NCBI RefSeq assembly: GCF_003590795.1 | Contig: NZ_QYUL01000002.1 | Coordinates: forward strand, 1-64,000 | Direction of reading: 5' to 3' | DNA: 64,000 bases | Source of the DNA: Azospirillum cavernae | Lineage (GTDB): Bacteria > Pseudomonadota > Alphaproteobacteria > Azospirillales > Azospirillaceae | Shown here: positions 26,895 to 35,961 of the stretch, piece after piece | Position numbering within the stretch: position 1 is the first letter of the stretch | Layout of the letters: each line of letters begins with the position of its first letter | Notes under the pieces: generated by a model | What the model was told of the DNA's origin: nothing | The model's input: the letters and a program-made list of their open reading frames with translations, nothing else | Database searches by the model: none | Made by a program: the position numbers and the translations under genes

Positions 26895-28073
26895 TCATTT
26901 TCCTGACTTTCCTCCGTTCTGTTGCGACATCTCGGTGAAATTGAAACCAAGAAAGTCGAAAACAGCCGACAAATCGTTTCGTCCACGGCTGACCTCCAAC
27001 AAAACTTCATGCAGCGGCATGTTCGCCCAGCCCAACGCGCGGTGAATCAAATAGGGCGTCGGGCTGTGAGGTTCGCTGCGCAAGAGAAAATCAGCGGCCT
27101 CGGCCAGCCAGAAATAAGCCTCTTCGCGCGTCTGGATCGGCCCGGCGCCATAGACCGGCTCATCCTGGGGCGCCGAATCCGGGGCAAGGTCGGGGTCCAT
27201 GCCATCCGCCGCCGCCGACTCGACCGGCGTCGCTTGGGTCATTTCCGGTTCCTCTCCCTTGGCGCGCAGCATGGTGTCGACCCACCCCTGCAAAGCGACG
27301 CAGCCCTCGCGCAGACCGACGAGTCCCGGCGCCTGCCGTCCACAATGATCGTCCAGCACGGTGGACAGTGCGTCGATGGCGACCAGCGCCTCCGCCAGAC
27401 GATCATGCTGGGCGTGGTGAAAGGTCACGGCGGTGGCCTGCGCGCTGGCCTCAATCTCGGCCAGAGTCGGTCCGCCGCTTCTGGCCAGCGCCGCCACCAC
27501 GCCACGCGGATCGCGCACGGCGGCGAGTTGATGGCGCTGGGCGTTCTCGTAATCGGCGAAGGAATAGCCGATTGGCGGCTGTCCGCCGGACCGGGTGAGC
27601 GGCAGGGTTTGCAGCCAGGTCGGCAGCTTGTCGTTCAGCCATTCGAGCGGGGCGACTCGCGCGCCGACGTCGCCCTCGCCTTCGGCCTCGTCGATTTCCG
27701 GGTGCAGCCCCTCGTCCCAAAAGGCGTCGCACAGATCGGCGAGCAGACGGATCGACGGCCCCAAGGCCGAAAAGCCATGACGATGGACCAGCGCCTCAGT
27801 CAACCAGCAGGCGATCTGAATGTCTTTGGACCGCTGGTCGAGAACCTCGCGGCACAGGCGGATCGCCAGATCCCAATCGGCCCGCTTGGCCGTCGTCTGC
27901 CAGACGCCAACGGGAAGCGACGGATCGTCCTGACGGCGCGCTTCGCGAATCGCGTCATAGACCGGGTCGTAACGCAGCGACGGGCCGACCGGGGAGTCGC
28001 CCGGCAACGGGGACAACGCCGCCGTGAAATCAAACGGGCCACCCGCAACCGGGGACAACGTGTCGGCGCTCAT
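26895..28073 (-). CDS. tssA: Type VI secretion protein TssA
   Basis: A 392-residue protein with the ImpA N-terminal domain (about 10-140: SPVGPSLRYDPVYDAIREARR, WDLAIRLCREVLDQRSKDIQIACWLTEALVHRHGF, DEGLHPEID) followed by a variable middle and a C-terminal helical region (TREEAYFWLAEAADFLLRSEPHSPTPYLIHRALGWA). TssA proteins organise baseplate and sheath polymerisation. It overlaps tssM by 4 bp. The C-terminal form looks like the ImpA-only type rather than the VasJ type. Confidence 0.9.
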   Translation of the reverse strand: MSADTLSPVAGGPFDFTAALSPLPGDSPVGPSLRYDPVYDAIREARRQDDPSLPVGVWQTTAKRADWDLAIRLCREVLDQRSKDIQIACWLTEALVHRHGFSALGPSIRLLADLCDAFWDEGLHPEIDEAEGEGDVGARVAPLEWLNDKLPTWLQTLPLTRSGGQPPIGYSFADYENAQRHQLAAVRDPRGVVAALARSGGPTLAEIEASAQATAVTFHHAQHDRLAEALVAIDALSTVLDDHCGRQAPGLVGLREGCVALQGWVDTMLRAKGEEPEMTQATPVESAAADGMDPDLAPDSAPQDEPVYGAGPIQTREEAYFWLAEAADFLLRSEPHSPTPYLIHRALGWANMPLHEVLLEVSRGRNDLSAVFDFLGFNFTEMSQQNGGKSGK

Positions 28074-31000
28074 CGGTTGACCCTCCGCAACGCGGGTTTG
28101 CGCGGCACCAGACGCATGGCCTTGGTCCCGTCATAGATCTCTTCGTCGTAAGCGTCCGCCGGTTCCAGCGCGACCCGTGGCCCGACGGCATCCAGACGCG
28201 GCGCGGCGTAGGGGAAGACCGGCAACACCCGCGTCGTCTTGCTTTTGCCATCAGGATTGGGCGTGCTCAGCGTCAGGCGCAGAAAGACGCTGGTCCGTCC
28301 CCCCGCCAGCGGTTTGGTCGCCGCCGTGTTGGCCCCCGCCCCAGCGCCGGGCGTTTGCTCTGGCGCCGCTACGGTTGTGGTGTCGGCGGAAAACTTCAGC
28401 GTGTGCGGCTGTGGATCAGCCAGCTTGGGCAGATCGGCGGGCGGCGGGCGATGAGCCTGCAACAGACGCAGCAGGGACCAACGGTTGGCGAAGGCGAAAC
28501 TGATCGCCCGGTCGGAGTCCACGGTCCCGTCCGGCCCAAGGATCGACAAGGGAACGACCGGCGCGTCCTTGGCCCAACGCAGCGTCACCGTCACCGGCAA
28601 GCCGGGGGTCCAACGGGCGGATTTCACCTCGCCGCCGCGCGTCAGCCGCTGATCGCCGACCGACACCGCCCAATCAATGATCTGATTGCCGCCGGTTTCG
28701 TGCGGGCGATTGACCCGGAACTCAGCGGCGACGTCGTATCCAGCGGGAGTTGCCGACGTCGCCCCGAGGAAGGGGGAGAGGAACTCGCGCACCGCCGCCA
28801 TGCGGTTGAGGAACTCCAGAGCTTGCGCCCCGGCGCTTCCCGGCGTCGGGTTGCCCAGCCCCCGGCGGATTCCCGGCTCGGCGGCGGTCATCCGTTCCAG
28901 GAAGGCGGTCAGCGCGTCGAGATCGGCCTCCGGCGTGTCAGCCCCCTGGTAATCGGCGAACGGGTAGCGCCCGCCCAACAGGCTGTTGAAATCGGCGGAC
29001 AACCGGGCGTAATCGGTGGAGGTGCTGCGCGCCGCCACCCGCTGGCATTGGGTCAAGGCCATCCGCCGCAGCGTGTCGCGCCGTTGCAGGAAGAAATCGG
29101 CGCCGCCGCCAAAGCTGCCGCCCGACGTTCCGCCAGCCAATTGCACAAAGCAATTGTCGGGTTTGACCGTCTCCCCCAGATCAAAGCGGATGTAGCGCTC
29201 CAGAATGGCAAGCGAACTGCCTGGATTGCCCACCTTGTAGCGCTGCTGTTCGATCAGGATGCGCTGCCATTTGGTCACGCGCGCATCGCTGCGCAGGGTG
29301 GTCGGCAACTGTTCGCGCAAGGCGAAATTGATGAGCGGAGTGGCTATTTCCGTCCCCAGCCAATCAAAACGCCCCCGCGTGTTGTCGAGATATTGCGCGA
29401 CCTCGACATCGCTCAACGCCTGCCAGCCTTCGGCGTTCATCGGCAGCGTGCCGTCCCAGTCACGGAACTCGTTCAGCGGCAGATAGGGCGCGCCTTCTTC
29501 CGCGATGCGGTCGGCCTGCTCCAGCATCCCCAACACATGCTGGCTGAGGATGGTGGAGACGCTGGAATAGCCCTGCTCGAAACCGCGTCGGCTGAAGGCG
29601 GCCAGCAGGTCGCCCATTGGGCGGGCGGCGCGGGCGAACTGCCGCACCTCGCGCAACAGACCTGTCTCGTCGGAGGTCAAACGGAAATCCTGGCCGCGCC
29701 GCTCCACCACCTCGGACTCGGCGACGGCGGTCAGCATCGTCGCTTGCAGCCGCTGCGCCACCAACGCCTGCAACATCGGGCGCAGCGTTTCCGGGATGCG
29801 GCTCATCGGCCCGGCTTCCATCACCTCGAAGGCGCGGTACTGACGCACGGCCTTTTCCAACGGTTCCGGCATCCACAAAATGCTGCCGCCCCGCATCCCC
29901 AGAACTTCGGGCTGACGAATCGGCAGATCGGCCATGAAGTCGTAGCGCAGGATCTCCGGCAAGGCCGCCGCCAGTCCGGACAAGGCCGGAGACAACCGCA
30001 ACAACCCGTCGGCGCTTTCATCCTCCACCATCAGCGGCCCCATCACTGGGGTGCGGATCGACAGCAGCGCCTTGCGCAGATCGTCCACGTCGTCGATGGC
30101 GATGCTCAGCACCTTGTCCGCCGCCGCGTCGCCCAGAAACAGGTTGCTGCGGATGCGCGGCAGCACCCGCTGCCACAAGGGATCTTTGTCGGGATGGCGC
30201 ACAAAGAGCCAGCGCAAGGCCGGATCGGCCAGAGTGGCCTGCACATCCTGAAAGGCGACGCTGAGATCCTGAAGCGCCGCTCCCGCCCCGTCGGCGGCGG
30301 CGAAGCGGGCCAACTCGACCCGCTCCAGCGCGCTGGCCAACGTGCTCATTGGTCGAACCATCGGACCGTTGTGGTTGGTCAGCGTGTCGGCGTCGTTGGT
30401 CAGCCGGGTCAGCGTCGCCAACGAAGGGGCCAGATTCTGTTCGGTGTCGATCGGGCGCACGACCACGCCGTTCATCACGTCCGCGTAAAGCTGTTCATCG
30501 CTGCGCAACGTCGCGCCCAAATCAATCGCCAGCAACGATGAAACCAGCGCCGCAAAATCCTGAACCGGCAGTTTCTTGGTGTTGCGATAGAGGGTGACGT
30601 CGTTGGCGATCCGGTCCAACTCGTCCAGATAGTTGCGGACCCGCTGGAACGCCGCCAGATCGCCCGTGCCCGGCGGCAACGGCCCGGCGTAACGCTCCTG
30701 CACGCCCTTCCAGCGATTGATAAGCTCCAACCGCATGGGGTCGAGCACGACCAGCCGGAAGCCCTGGACAAGCTCCCCCTTCACCGCGTCGGCCAGCCCG
30801 CTGTACCAGGAGCTGGGCATGAAGGGAACCAGCAGCTCGCGCCCGCTCACCGTCTTGAAGGCTCCGAGAATCTGCGGCGCCACGTCGCGCAGCTTGCGGT
30901 AGGCGTTGAGCGTGTCGCCCGTTCCGCGCGCCTGATTCATCATGCGGTCGGCGTTTTCGATCACCGTCAGGGGCTGCGCCAGATCCTGCTGCGCCACATC

Positions 31001-32329
31001 GACCATGCGGGCTGAAAAACGCAGCCCCAGCGCCAGAAACACAGCCAAGGCGACCGTGGCGATCTGCATGTTGCGCACGGCCCGGCTGCGCACAACCAGA
31101 CTGCGCCGCGCCGGTTGAACAATCCGCCCTTCGCGGAAAATCTTATCGCTGAACAGGCTGGTGACGAACATCGGCTGCACCGTCGGCGGGACCGACGAGG
31201 TGTCGTCAATCAGCGGCCCCGGTCCCGCCATCGCCAACGGAACGGGCAAGGCGCTGCGCGTCCGCGCCGTGGCTCCGCTCAACCCGCCCCCATCGCCGGT
31301 GAAATAGAGGCCCCGGAAGAAATGCGGATCCTGGAAGGCGTCGGCGCGGAACAGGGCGTCGGCCAACCGGGTCAACGGCAAGGCCAGCTTCTGAAATTCG
31401 GCGGGGAACAGGAACGCCATGTCGCTGATGCTGCCGCTCGACACCGCCGTGCCGATCAGGGTGCGGTGCAGTTCCCGCCCGATCACCTCGAACGCCTCGC
31501 CAACCAACTGCGGGCTGTGGCCGGTTTCCAGAGTCTGGTCGTTCGACCAGCCAAACATCTCGGCCCCACGCTCCGCCGCCAGCGGTTGCCAGAAGCTGCC
31601 AAACCCCAGCATCGCATCGCATTTGGTGACGACCAGATAGACCGGCAGGCGCAAACCCAACTGCTGTTGCAGCTCGCGCATCCGGCCACGCAGCTTTTTC
31701 GCCTTGGCGAACAGCGCGGTGGTGTCCAGCCGATCCGGGCCGATCAGATCGGTGCAGGGAATGGTCAGAACCACGGCGTCAAGGCCGCGTTCAGGCCGGT
31801 TGCGGAGCAACAGCGCCAGAAACTTGCGCCAAGCCGCCTCCGCCGCGCCGCCCTTCGCCCCCTCGTCGCCCCACAAGACGCAGCCCGCCGGGTCCAGCAC
31901 GATCCCGCGCTCAAACACATGCCAGCCACAGCCCTGCGCGGCCAATTCGGGGTCGGTGTCCAGATCAAAGGGCCGACTGAGGCCGATGGCGGACGCGAGA
32001 GTCGTCTTGCCCGCGCCATGATCGCCCAGCAACAGCACCCAGGGCGCTTCATAGCGCCAGCCCGATCCCGGAACCGCCGCCTTCAGGCCGCGCATCGCCG
32101 CCGCAAAGCTGGCGCTCAACGCGCGGGTGTCCATCAGACGAAGCCGCCGCCAGCCCTTGGGCGCGTCAACGCTCTCGCTCTGTTGCGCGGCGTCCTCGGC
32201 CATCCGCTCCGACCGGCGGAAAAGCCAGACCACCAGGGACAGCACCGAGACCGCCAGAGTCACCAAAATGACGCTGAACAACAGCGGATAGGCCAGAAGA
32301 AAGGGCAGATCGACAGCGGGCCGCATCAC
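28070..32329 (-). CDS. tssM: Type VI secretion membrane complex protein TssM (IcmF)
   Basis: A 1419-residue inner-membrane protein, longer than most TssM proteins (about 1100-1300). Two N-terminal helices (about 8-35) precede a cytoplasmic NTPase-like domain with an intact Walker A (GDHGAGKT, 102-109); another helix lies near 430-450, then a long periplasmic region that contacts TssJ. The C-terminal IcmF/VasK region includes PGEV-like beta segments. With TssL and TssJ it forms the trans-envelope channel. It follows tssL immediately and overlaps tssA. Confidence 0.95.
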   Translation of the reverse strand: MMRPAVDLPFLLAYPLLFSVILVTLAVSVLSLVVWLFRRSERMAEDAAQQSESVDAPKGWRRLRLMDTRALSASFAAAMRGLKAAVPGSGWRYEAPWVLLLGDHGAGKTTLASAIGLSRPFDLDTDPELAAQGCGWHVFERGIVLDPAGCVLWGDEGAKGGAAEAAWRKFLALLLRNRPERGLDAVVLTIPCTDLIGPDRLDTTALFAKAKKLRGRMRELQQQLGLRLPVYLVVTKCDAMLGFGSFWQPLAAERGAEMFGWSNDQTLETGHSPQLVGEAFEVIGRELHRTLIGTAVSSGSISDMAFLFPAEFQKLALPLTRLADALFRADAFQDPHFFRGLYFTGDGGGLSGATARTRSALPVPLAMAGPGPLIDDTSSVPPTVQPMFVTSLFSDKIFREGRIVQPARRSLVVRSRAVRNMQIATVALAVFLALGLRFSARMVDVAQQDLAQPLTVIENADRMMNQARGTGDTLNAYRKLRDVAPQILGAFKTVSGRELLVPFMPSSWYSGLADAVKGELVQGFRLVVLDPMRLELINRWKGVQERYAGPLPPGTGDLAAFQRVRNYLDELDRIANDVTLYRNTKKLPVQDFAALVSSLLAIDLGATLRSDEQLYADVMNGVVVRPIDTEQNLAPSLATLTRLTNDADTLTNHNGPMVRPMSTLASALERVELARFAAADGAGAALQDLSVAFQDVQATLADPALRWLFVRHPDKDPLWQRVLPRIRSNLFLGDAAADKVLSIAIDDVDDLRKALLSIRTPVMGPLMVEDESADGLLRLSPALSGLAAALPEILRYDFMADLPIRQPEVLGMRGGSILWMPEPLEKAVRQYRAFEVMEAGPMSRIPETLRPMLQALVAQRLQATMLTAVAESEVVERRGQDFRLTSDETGLLREVRQFARAARPMGDLLAAFSRRGFEQGYSSVSTILSQHVLGMLEQADRIAEEGAPYLPLNEFRDWDGTLPMNAEGWQALSDVEVAQYLDNTRGRFDWLGTEIATPLINFALREQLPTTLRSDARVTKWQRILIEQQRYKVGNPGSSLAILERYIRFDLGETVKPDNCFVQLAGGTSGGSFGGGADFFLQRRDTLRRMALTQCQRVAARSTSTDYARLSADFNSLLGGRYPFADYQGADTPEADLDALTAFLERMTAAEPGIRRGLGNPTPGSAGAQALEFLNRMAAVREFLSPFLGATSATPAGYDVAAEFRVNRPHETGGNQIIDWAVSVGDQRLTRGGEVKSARWTPGLPVTVTLRWAKDAPVVPLSILGPDGTVDSDRAISFAFANRWSLLRLLQAHRPPPADLPKLADPQPHTLKFSADTTTVAAPEQTPGAGAGANTAATKPLAGGRTSVFLRLTLSTPNPDGKSKTTRVLPVFPYAAPRLDAVGPRVALEPADAYDEEIYDGTKAMRLVPRKPALRRVNR

Positions 32330-33166
32330 TCAGCCCCCCGGCACGTCACGGCCCGTCTGCTCGATGCGCAGAAGGGCGTCGTTGAGATCGGCGGTCATCG
32401 AGATCCACAGAGCGTGGCTGCTGACCAGGAACAGAAGAAAGACAACGCCCATCACCATATACCAGGGACGCAGATGCGGCAGGCGCACCGCCCGCCCCCG
32501 TTCGATGACGTTGCTGTATGCCTGCTCGAACAGATGGCCGTCTTCGCGGGCGATGCTGGGATCCTCGCGCGCGATGATGCGGGACAGCGCGGTGCGGTAG
32601 CTGGCCAGTTGGACATCATCCTCCGCCCGCCAACAGCGCCCGCGAAAGCCCAGCGCCAGCGCCACCAGATAGATGGTGGCCAGATCGGAGGAGGCGCGCG
32701 GCCCGTCGGCCAGCAAGGCGTCCAACCGCTCAAACACCCGTTCCCCGGCGACCCGCGTGCCGAACAGAGCGGTTTCCAGCAGACGATCCTGCCAGATCAT
32801 CCGCCCGTCCCAATTGACCCGCAGCAGCATGGTTTCGTCAGCCAACGCCGCCATGACATATTGCGCCTCGTGGTACAGCGCCTCGCCAAAGGCGCCGCCC
32901 CAATGACGGGCGCGCACGGCCTGCGCCTCCAGCATCATGCGCAGGCGCTGATGGACCATACCGGCCAGATCAACCGGACTCAGCCCCTCCCCAGCCCCCA
33001 GACGGCCAGCGGACAGCGCGTATTTCAACCGCAGAAGCTCAGCAAAAAAATCACCGAATTGCGCCAGCAACGAGTCGCCGCCGCGATTGCCCATCAGCAA
33101 CGACGCGATGGCCGTTCCCGGCTCCTGGCCATCAATGTCGTCGCGGCCTTGCGTCGGCGTGCCCAC
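32330..33166 (-). CDS. tssL: Type VI secretion membrane complex protein TssL (DotU type)
   Basis: 278 residues with a cytoplasmic DotU domain (about 40-225; YVMAALADETML is the signature) and a single C-terminal transmembrane helix (about 234-256), so it is tail-anchored. There is no OmpA/peptidoglycan-binding extension, meaning cell-wall anchoring must come from another protein if at all. The stop abuts the tssM start directly. It links the baseplate (TssK) to TssM. Confidence 0.94.
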   Translation of the reverse strand: MGTPTQGRDDIDGQEPGTAIASLLMGNRGGDSLLAQFGDFFAELLRLKYALSAGRLGAGEGLSPVDLAGMVHQRLRMMLEAQAVRARHWGGAFGEALYHEAQYVMAALADETMLLRVNWDGRMIWQDRLLETALFGTRVAGERVFERLDALLADGPRASSDLATIYLVALALGFRGRCWRAEDDVQLASYRTALSRIIAREDPSIAREDGHLFEQAYSNVIERGRAVRLPHLRPWYMVMGVVFLLFLVSSHALWISMTADLNDALLRIEQTGRDVPGG

Positions 33167-33189
33167 GGCGGCTCTCCCCTTCCGTTCGG

Positions 33190-34551
33190 TCAGGTCGCGC
33201 CGCCCGCCGGGCGGCTGCCCGGCGGCGCGACAAACAAAGCGATTTCCGCTGGTCGCCGCACACCCTGGCGTTCGCCGGGGTTGGCGATTTCCAGAACCTG
33301 CCCCGGCTCGATGAAGGACGGATCGGCGGTGATGCGGAACAGCAGGACGCCGCGTTCGGGCGTCACCTCCAGCCGGTCGTCGCGCTCCACCCGTCCGCGC
33401 ATGGCTCCGCGCAAGCGGCGCTCCCGCAGAACGCCCATGATTCCCGCCGACGCGATCAGACTGTCGCTCATCCAGGATTCAGCCTCCGCCTCGGTCTGGC
33501 CGGGGGCCAGCCGCAGGCCGACCAACAGCCCCGTCGCGCCCTCCAGCCACGCCGTTTCGATCTTCAGCCGGAAACCGGCCTCGTCGGCGGCGAAGCGGAT
33601 GGTGGCGTAGCTTTCGCTGACCGTGTCGATCATCCGTTCAATGAAATCAATGATCGGGCGCAGCGACCCCAGCGGGTCGGCGTGATCGTAACGGTCGAAC
33701 AGCGGCGGCAGCAGCCCCGGCCCCAGGGTCGAGACATGCCCGGCCACCGCGCAGAGCGCCCCATGCAACGCGAAGGGATGAAGCGGCCCCGCGCCCAACA
33801 GCGCTTCCAGCGGCGGCAATCCGGCGACCATGCATTGCACGGCGTGGCGGGCGTCGGCCAGCATCGACGGCTGCATCGCGCCGCCGGGCGCCCGCAAGCG
33901 CCCAGCCAGAAAAGAGGCCTTTTCGCGCAGCCGCTTGGCCAACGACCGCCCGGCGTCGGTCAGCGCCGAATCGCTGGCCGCCGCGAAACAGGGCGGTTGG
34001 TAGTCCGTCAGTTGAAAGGCTTCGTTCTGATAGGCGACTCGGGCGATGGGCAGAGCCGTGTATTTCTGCGGAACCTCGTCACCGATCAACAGCGACAGCC
34101 GGGGCCGCAGGCGGGGCATCGCCTGTTCGTTGTCGCCGGTGTTCTCATCGACCACCGGCGCGCCATCGACCGACCGGAAGCGCGCCAACTCGCCCCCCGC
34201 CGCCGCGCCGGGCTTGTAGACCGGGGCGACCAAGTGAATGGTGGCCGGGGCCTCCTTCAACTGATCGGCGTGGCCAACCAAACTGATTTGCAGATCGCCC
34301 GCTCCGTCGCTGGGGTGCGAGACCACCAACCCGTCGGGCAGCACCGCCTCCAGCGCCAGCACGCGGAACACCCCGACCACCAGCATCGCCGGGTCCACCT
34401 TCAGGCGGCCCACGCCGTAATGGAACGGCGACAGCCGCGCCATGTGGTAGTGCAGCACGGCGTCCTGACGCAGCCAGGATTGTTGGAAATGCTGCGGCGT
34501 CAGCAGCATGCCCTCGTACCACTGGATCGGATCGGGGGGTGGTTGGCTCAT
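33190..34551 (-). CDS. tssK: Type VI secretion baseplate-membrane connector TssK
   Basis: A 453-residue TssK (VasE/ImpJ). The N-terminal shoulder begins with PIQWYEGMLLTPQHFQQS, the hallmark of the family, followed by HYHMARLSPFHYGVGRLKVD; the C-terminal head domain contacts TssL/TssM. It lies 74 bp after tssJ and 23 bp before tssL. Confidence 0.96.
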   Translation of the reverse strand: MSQPPPDPIQWYEGMLLTPQHFQQSWLRQDAVLHYHMARLSPFHYGVGRLKVDPAMLVVGVFRVLALEAVLPDGLVVSHPSDGAGDLQISLVGHADQLKEAPATIHLVAPVYKPGAAAGGELARFRSVDGAPVVDENTGDNEQAMPRLRPRLSLLIGDEVPQKYTALPIARVAYQNEAFQLTDYQPPCFAAASDSALTDAGRSLAKRLREKASFLAGRLRAPGGAMQPSMLADARHAVQCMVAGLPPLEALLGAGPLHPFALHGALCAVAGHVSTLGPGLLPPLFDRYDHADPLGSLRPIIDFIERMIDTVSESYATIRFAADEAGFRLKIETAWLEGATGLLVGLRLAPGQTEAEAESWMSDSLIASAGIMGVLRERRLRGAMRGRVERDDRLEVTPERGVLLFRITADPSFIEPGQVLEIANPGERQGVRRPAEIALFVAPPGSRPAGGAT

Positions 34552-34625
34552 GCCGTCTCGGTTGTTTTGATGCGTATTTTAGGGAATATCACAGGGCGGG
34601 GACGGGCGGTTTGAAAAAGCCGCGC

Positions 34626-35129
34626 TCAAGAGGGCGGGGGCGCGGTCACGGCGAAATCCTTTTCCCCCAACCGCAGCAAAACGGCGGGCAACCCATCAAT
34701 CCGGGCGCGGTGCGGCCCCGGCGTGTCATAGTTGGCGAACAGGAACGCGCCGACGGCGTCGCCGCCGCGCCCCGTTACGGAAAAGCGCGGCCCGCGTTGC
34801 CCCGGCATGACCTCGAAGGAATGAACCTCGATCCCCGTCGGGTTGGCGAGTTTCAACTGGTCGCGGTTGCGGAACCACGCGGTCGAGGCCAGATCGGTGA
34901 AGGAGGTCAACAGCGGCGTCTCATAAACCAGCACCAGATCGACGGCGACGGCGTTGTCGGCGTTGGCGTTGGGCGCGACCTCAAAGGTGATCGTCTCGGT
35001 CTTGATCCGAGGCTCCGACGTCGAGCATCCGGCGATCAGCAGCGAGGCGACAAGAGCGGCCCCCAGCCCCAAAGCCAGGACCGAACCGCCACAGCGCCGG
35101 GCCGTTTGTCGGATTGCGGCGTGGACCAC
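34626..35129 (-). CDS. tssJ: Type VI secretion outer-membrane lipoprotein TssJ
   Basis: 167 residues with a lipoprotein signal: basic n-region (RQTARR), hydrophobic core and lipobox LIAGC with Cys35 as the lipidated residue. The mature part has the TssJ beta-sandwich pattern (KTETITFEVAPNANADN, VDLVLVYETPLLTSFTDL). The GTG start at 35129 was chosen because GGGGAGGGG lies just upstream; the in-frame ATG at 35162 would add 11 residues and has no clear ribosome site. TssJ anchors TssM to the outer membrane. Confidence 0.88.
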   Translation of the reverse strand: MVHAAIRQTARRCGGSVLALGLGAALVASLLIAGCSTSEPRIKTETITFEVAPNANADNAVAVDLVLVYETPLLTSFTDLASTAWFRNRDQLKLANPTGIEVHSFEVMPGQRGPRFSVTGRGGDAVGAFLFANYDTPGPHRARIDGLPAVLLRLGEKDFAVTAPPPS

Positions 35130-35329
35130 CAAACACCCCTCCCCACCCAAATTTTGGGCCATCGTTGAACCGACGGCCACAGAGCAACGCCCATCCGGGA
35201 AACCAAAGCTAGGGAAGAAACAGCGCGGTGTCCACCGCCACCAACAATTTTTAGCCTGGAGAATTTCGCCCTGGGGTTTATCCCGATTCGCCGCTCCCGC
35301 GTCCAGCCGCCACCACAAGGCGCAATGAC

Positions 35330-35878
35330 TCATCCGCGAGAAAACTTGCGCAACAAGGACTTGAGGGAATCCAGCAACCGCTCGCCCAATTTCTTGTGCT
35401 GCTCCTCGATGTTGGCGACCAGACGCAACTCAAGGTCGTTCATCGCCTGTTTGCGCGAAGCCTCGGCGCTGACAAGCTGGTCCACCCGATGCAGCAGCAA
35501 ACGGTTCTGGGCGACGAGGTGCTCCAGCAACGGCGGCGACTCGACCGGGACAGGAACGCTGGGCAAGGGGGGCTGTGACGGGGTGGCGCGGCGCGGCGCG
35601 GCCTCCCCCGACTCCAGAACGACGCTCAAGCGGATGGGCAAAGGGGTCAAGGGCGTCGCCGCCGCTTCCGGCCCATCGAGCCAGCGCGACACTACGGAGT
35701 AGCTGATGTTCAATTCATCGGAAATACGGCGGTAACTCCAGCCCTGCTGGCGCAGCCGCTGCACCAGGGCGCGGCGCTCCTCCTCCTTCAGACGGCGTCC
35801 AGCGCTGGGCGGCAGCCGTTCGCTGGCGTCGGGCATCCCGGCAACGACCCGCATGTAACCGCCGTCGCCCCGTTGCAT
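35330..35878 (-). CDS. Helix-turn-helix protein with proline-rich linker and coiled coil, T6SS-linked
   Basis: 182 residues, function unknown. Residues about 28-70 form a helix-turn-helix resembling transposase/phage-type or sigma-like HTH (LVQRLRQQGWSYRRISDELN followed by SYSVVSRWL). A proline-rich linker (about 75-112) follows, then a long amphipathic helix likely to form a coiled coil (about 115-175). A GGAGG site precedes the ATG. It is the first gene before tssJ on the same strand, separated by 200 bp that hold no gene. A regulator of the T6SS locus is the natural guess, but a structural or DNA-bridging role is possible. Upstream lies the tetR gene in the same direction. Confidence 0.75.
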   Translation of the reverse strand: MQRGDGGYMRVVAGMPDASERLPPSAGRRLKEEERRALVQRLRQQGWSYRRISDELNISYSVVSRWLDGPEAAATPLTPLPIRLSVVLESGEAAPRRATPSQPPLPSVPVPVESPPLLEHLVAQNRLLLHRVDQLVSAEASRKQAMNDLELRLVANIEEQHKKLGERLLDSLKSLLRKFSRG

Positions 35879-35911
35879 TCCCGCCCCCTCCGTCGCCGCT
35901 TGTCTTCGGTC

Positions 35912-35938
35912 CGCCGCGTTGGCGGGCGGAACGCGGCG
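35912..35938. terminator. Hairpin between tetR and the T6SS HTH gene
   Basis: A perfect 9-bp stem, CGCCGCGTT/AACGCGGCG with a 9-nt GC-rich loop, begins 23 bp after the tetR stop and ends 33 bp before the next start. It has no T-tract, so termination would be weak. It may separate the tetR and T6SS transcription units. Confidence 0.35.
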
Positions 35939-35961
35939 TCATGCTTCAACCGGCTGACAGT

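Noticed and set aside
28355..33610. Two very long plus-strand frames (28355-30541 and 31115-33610)
   Set aside because: Antisense to tssM, tssL and the end of tssK; Arg/Gln/Gly-rich with no recognisable domain.
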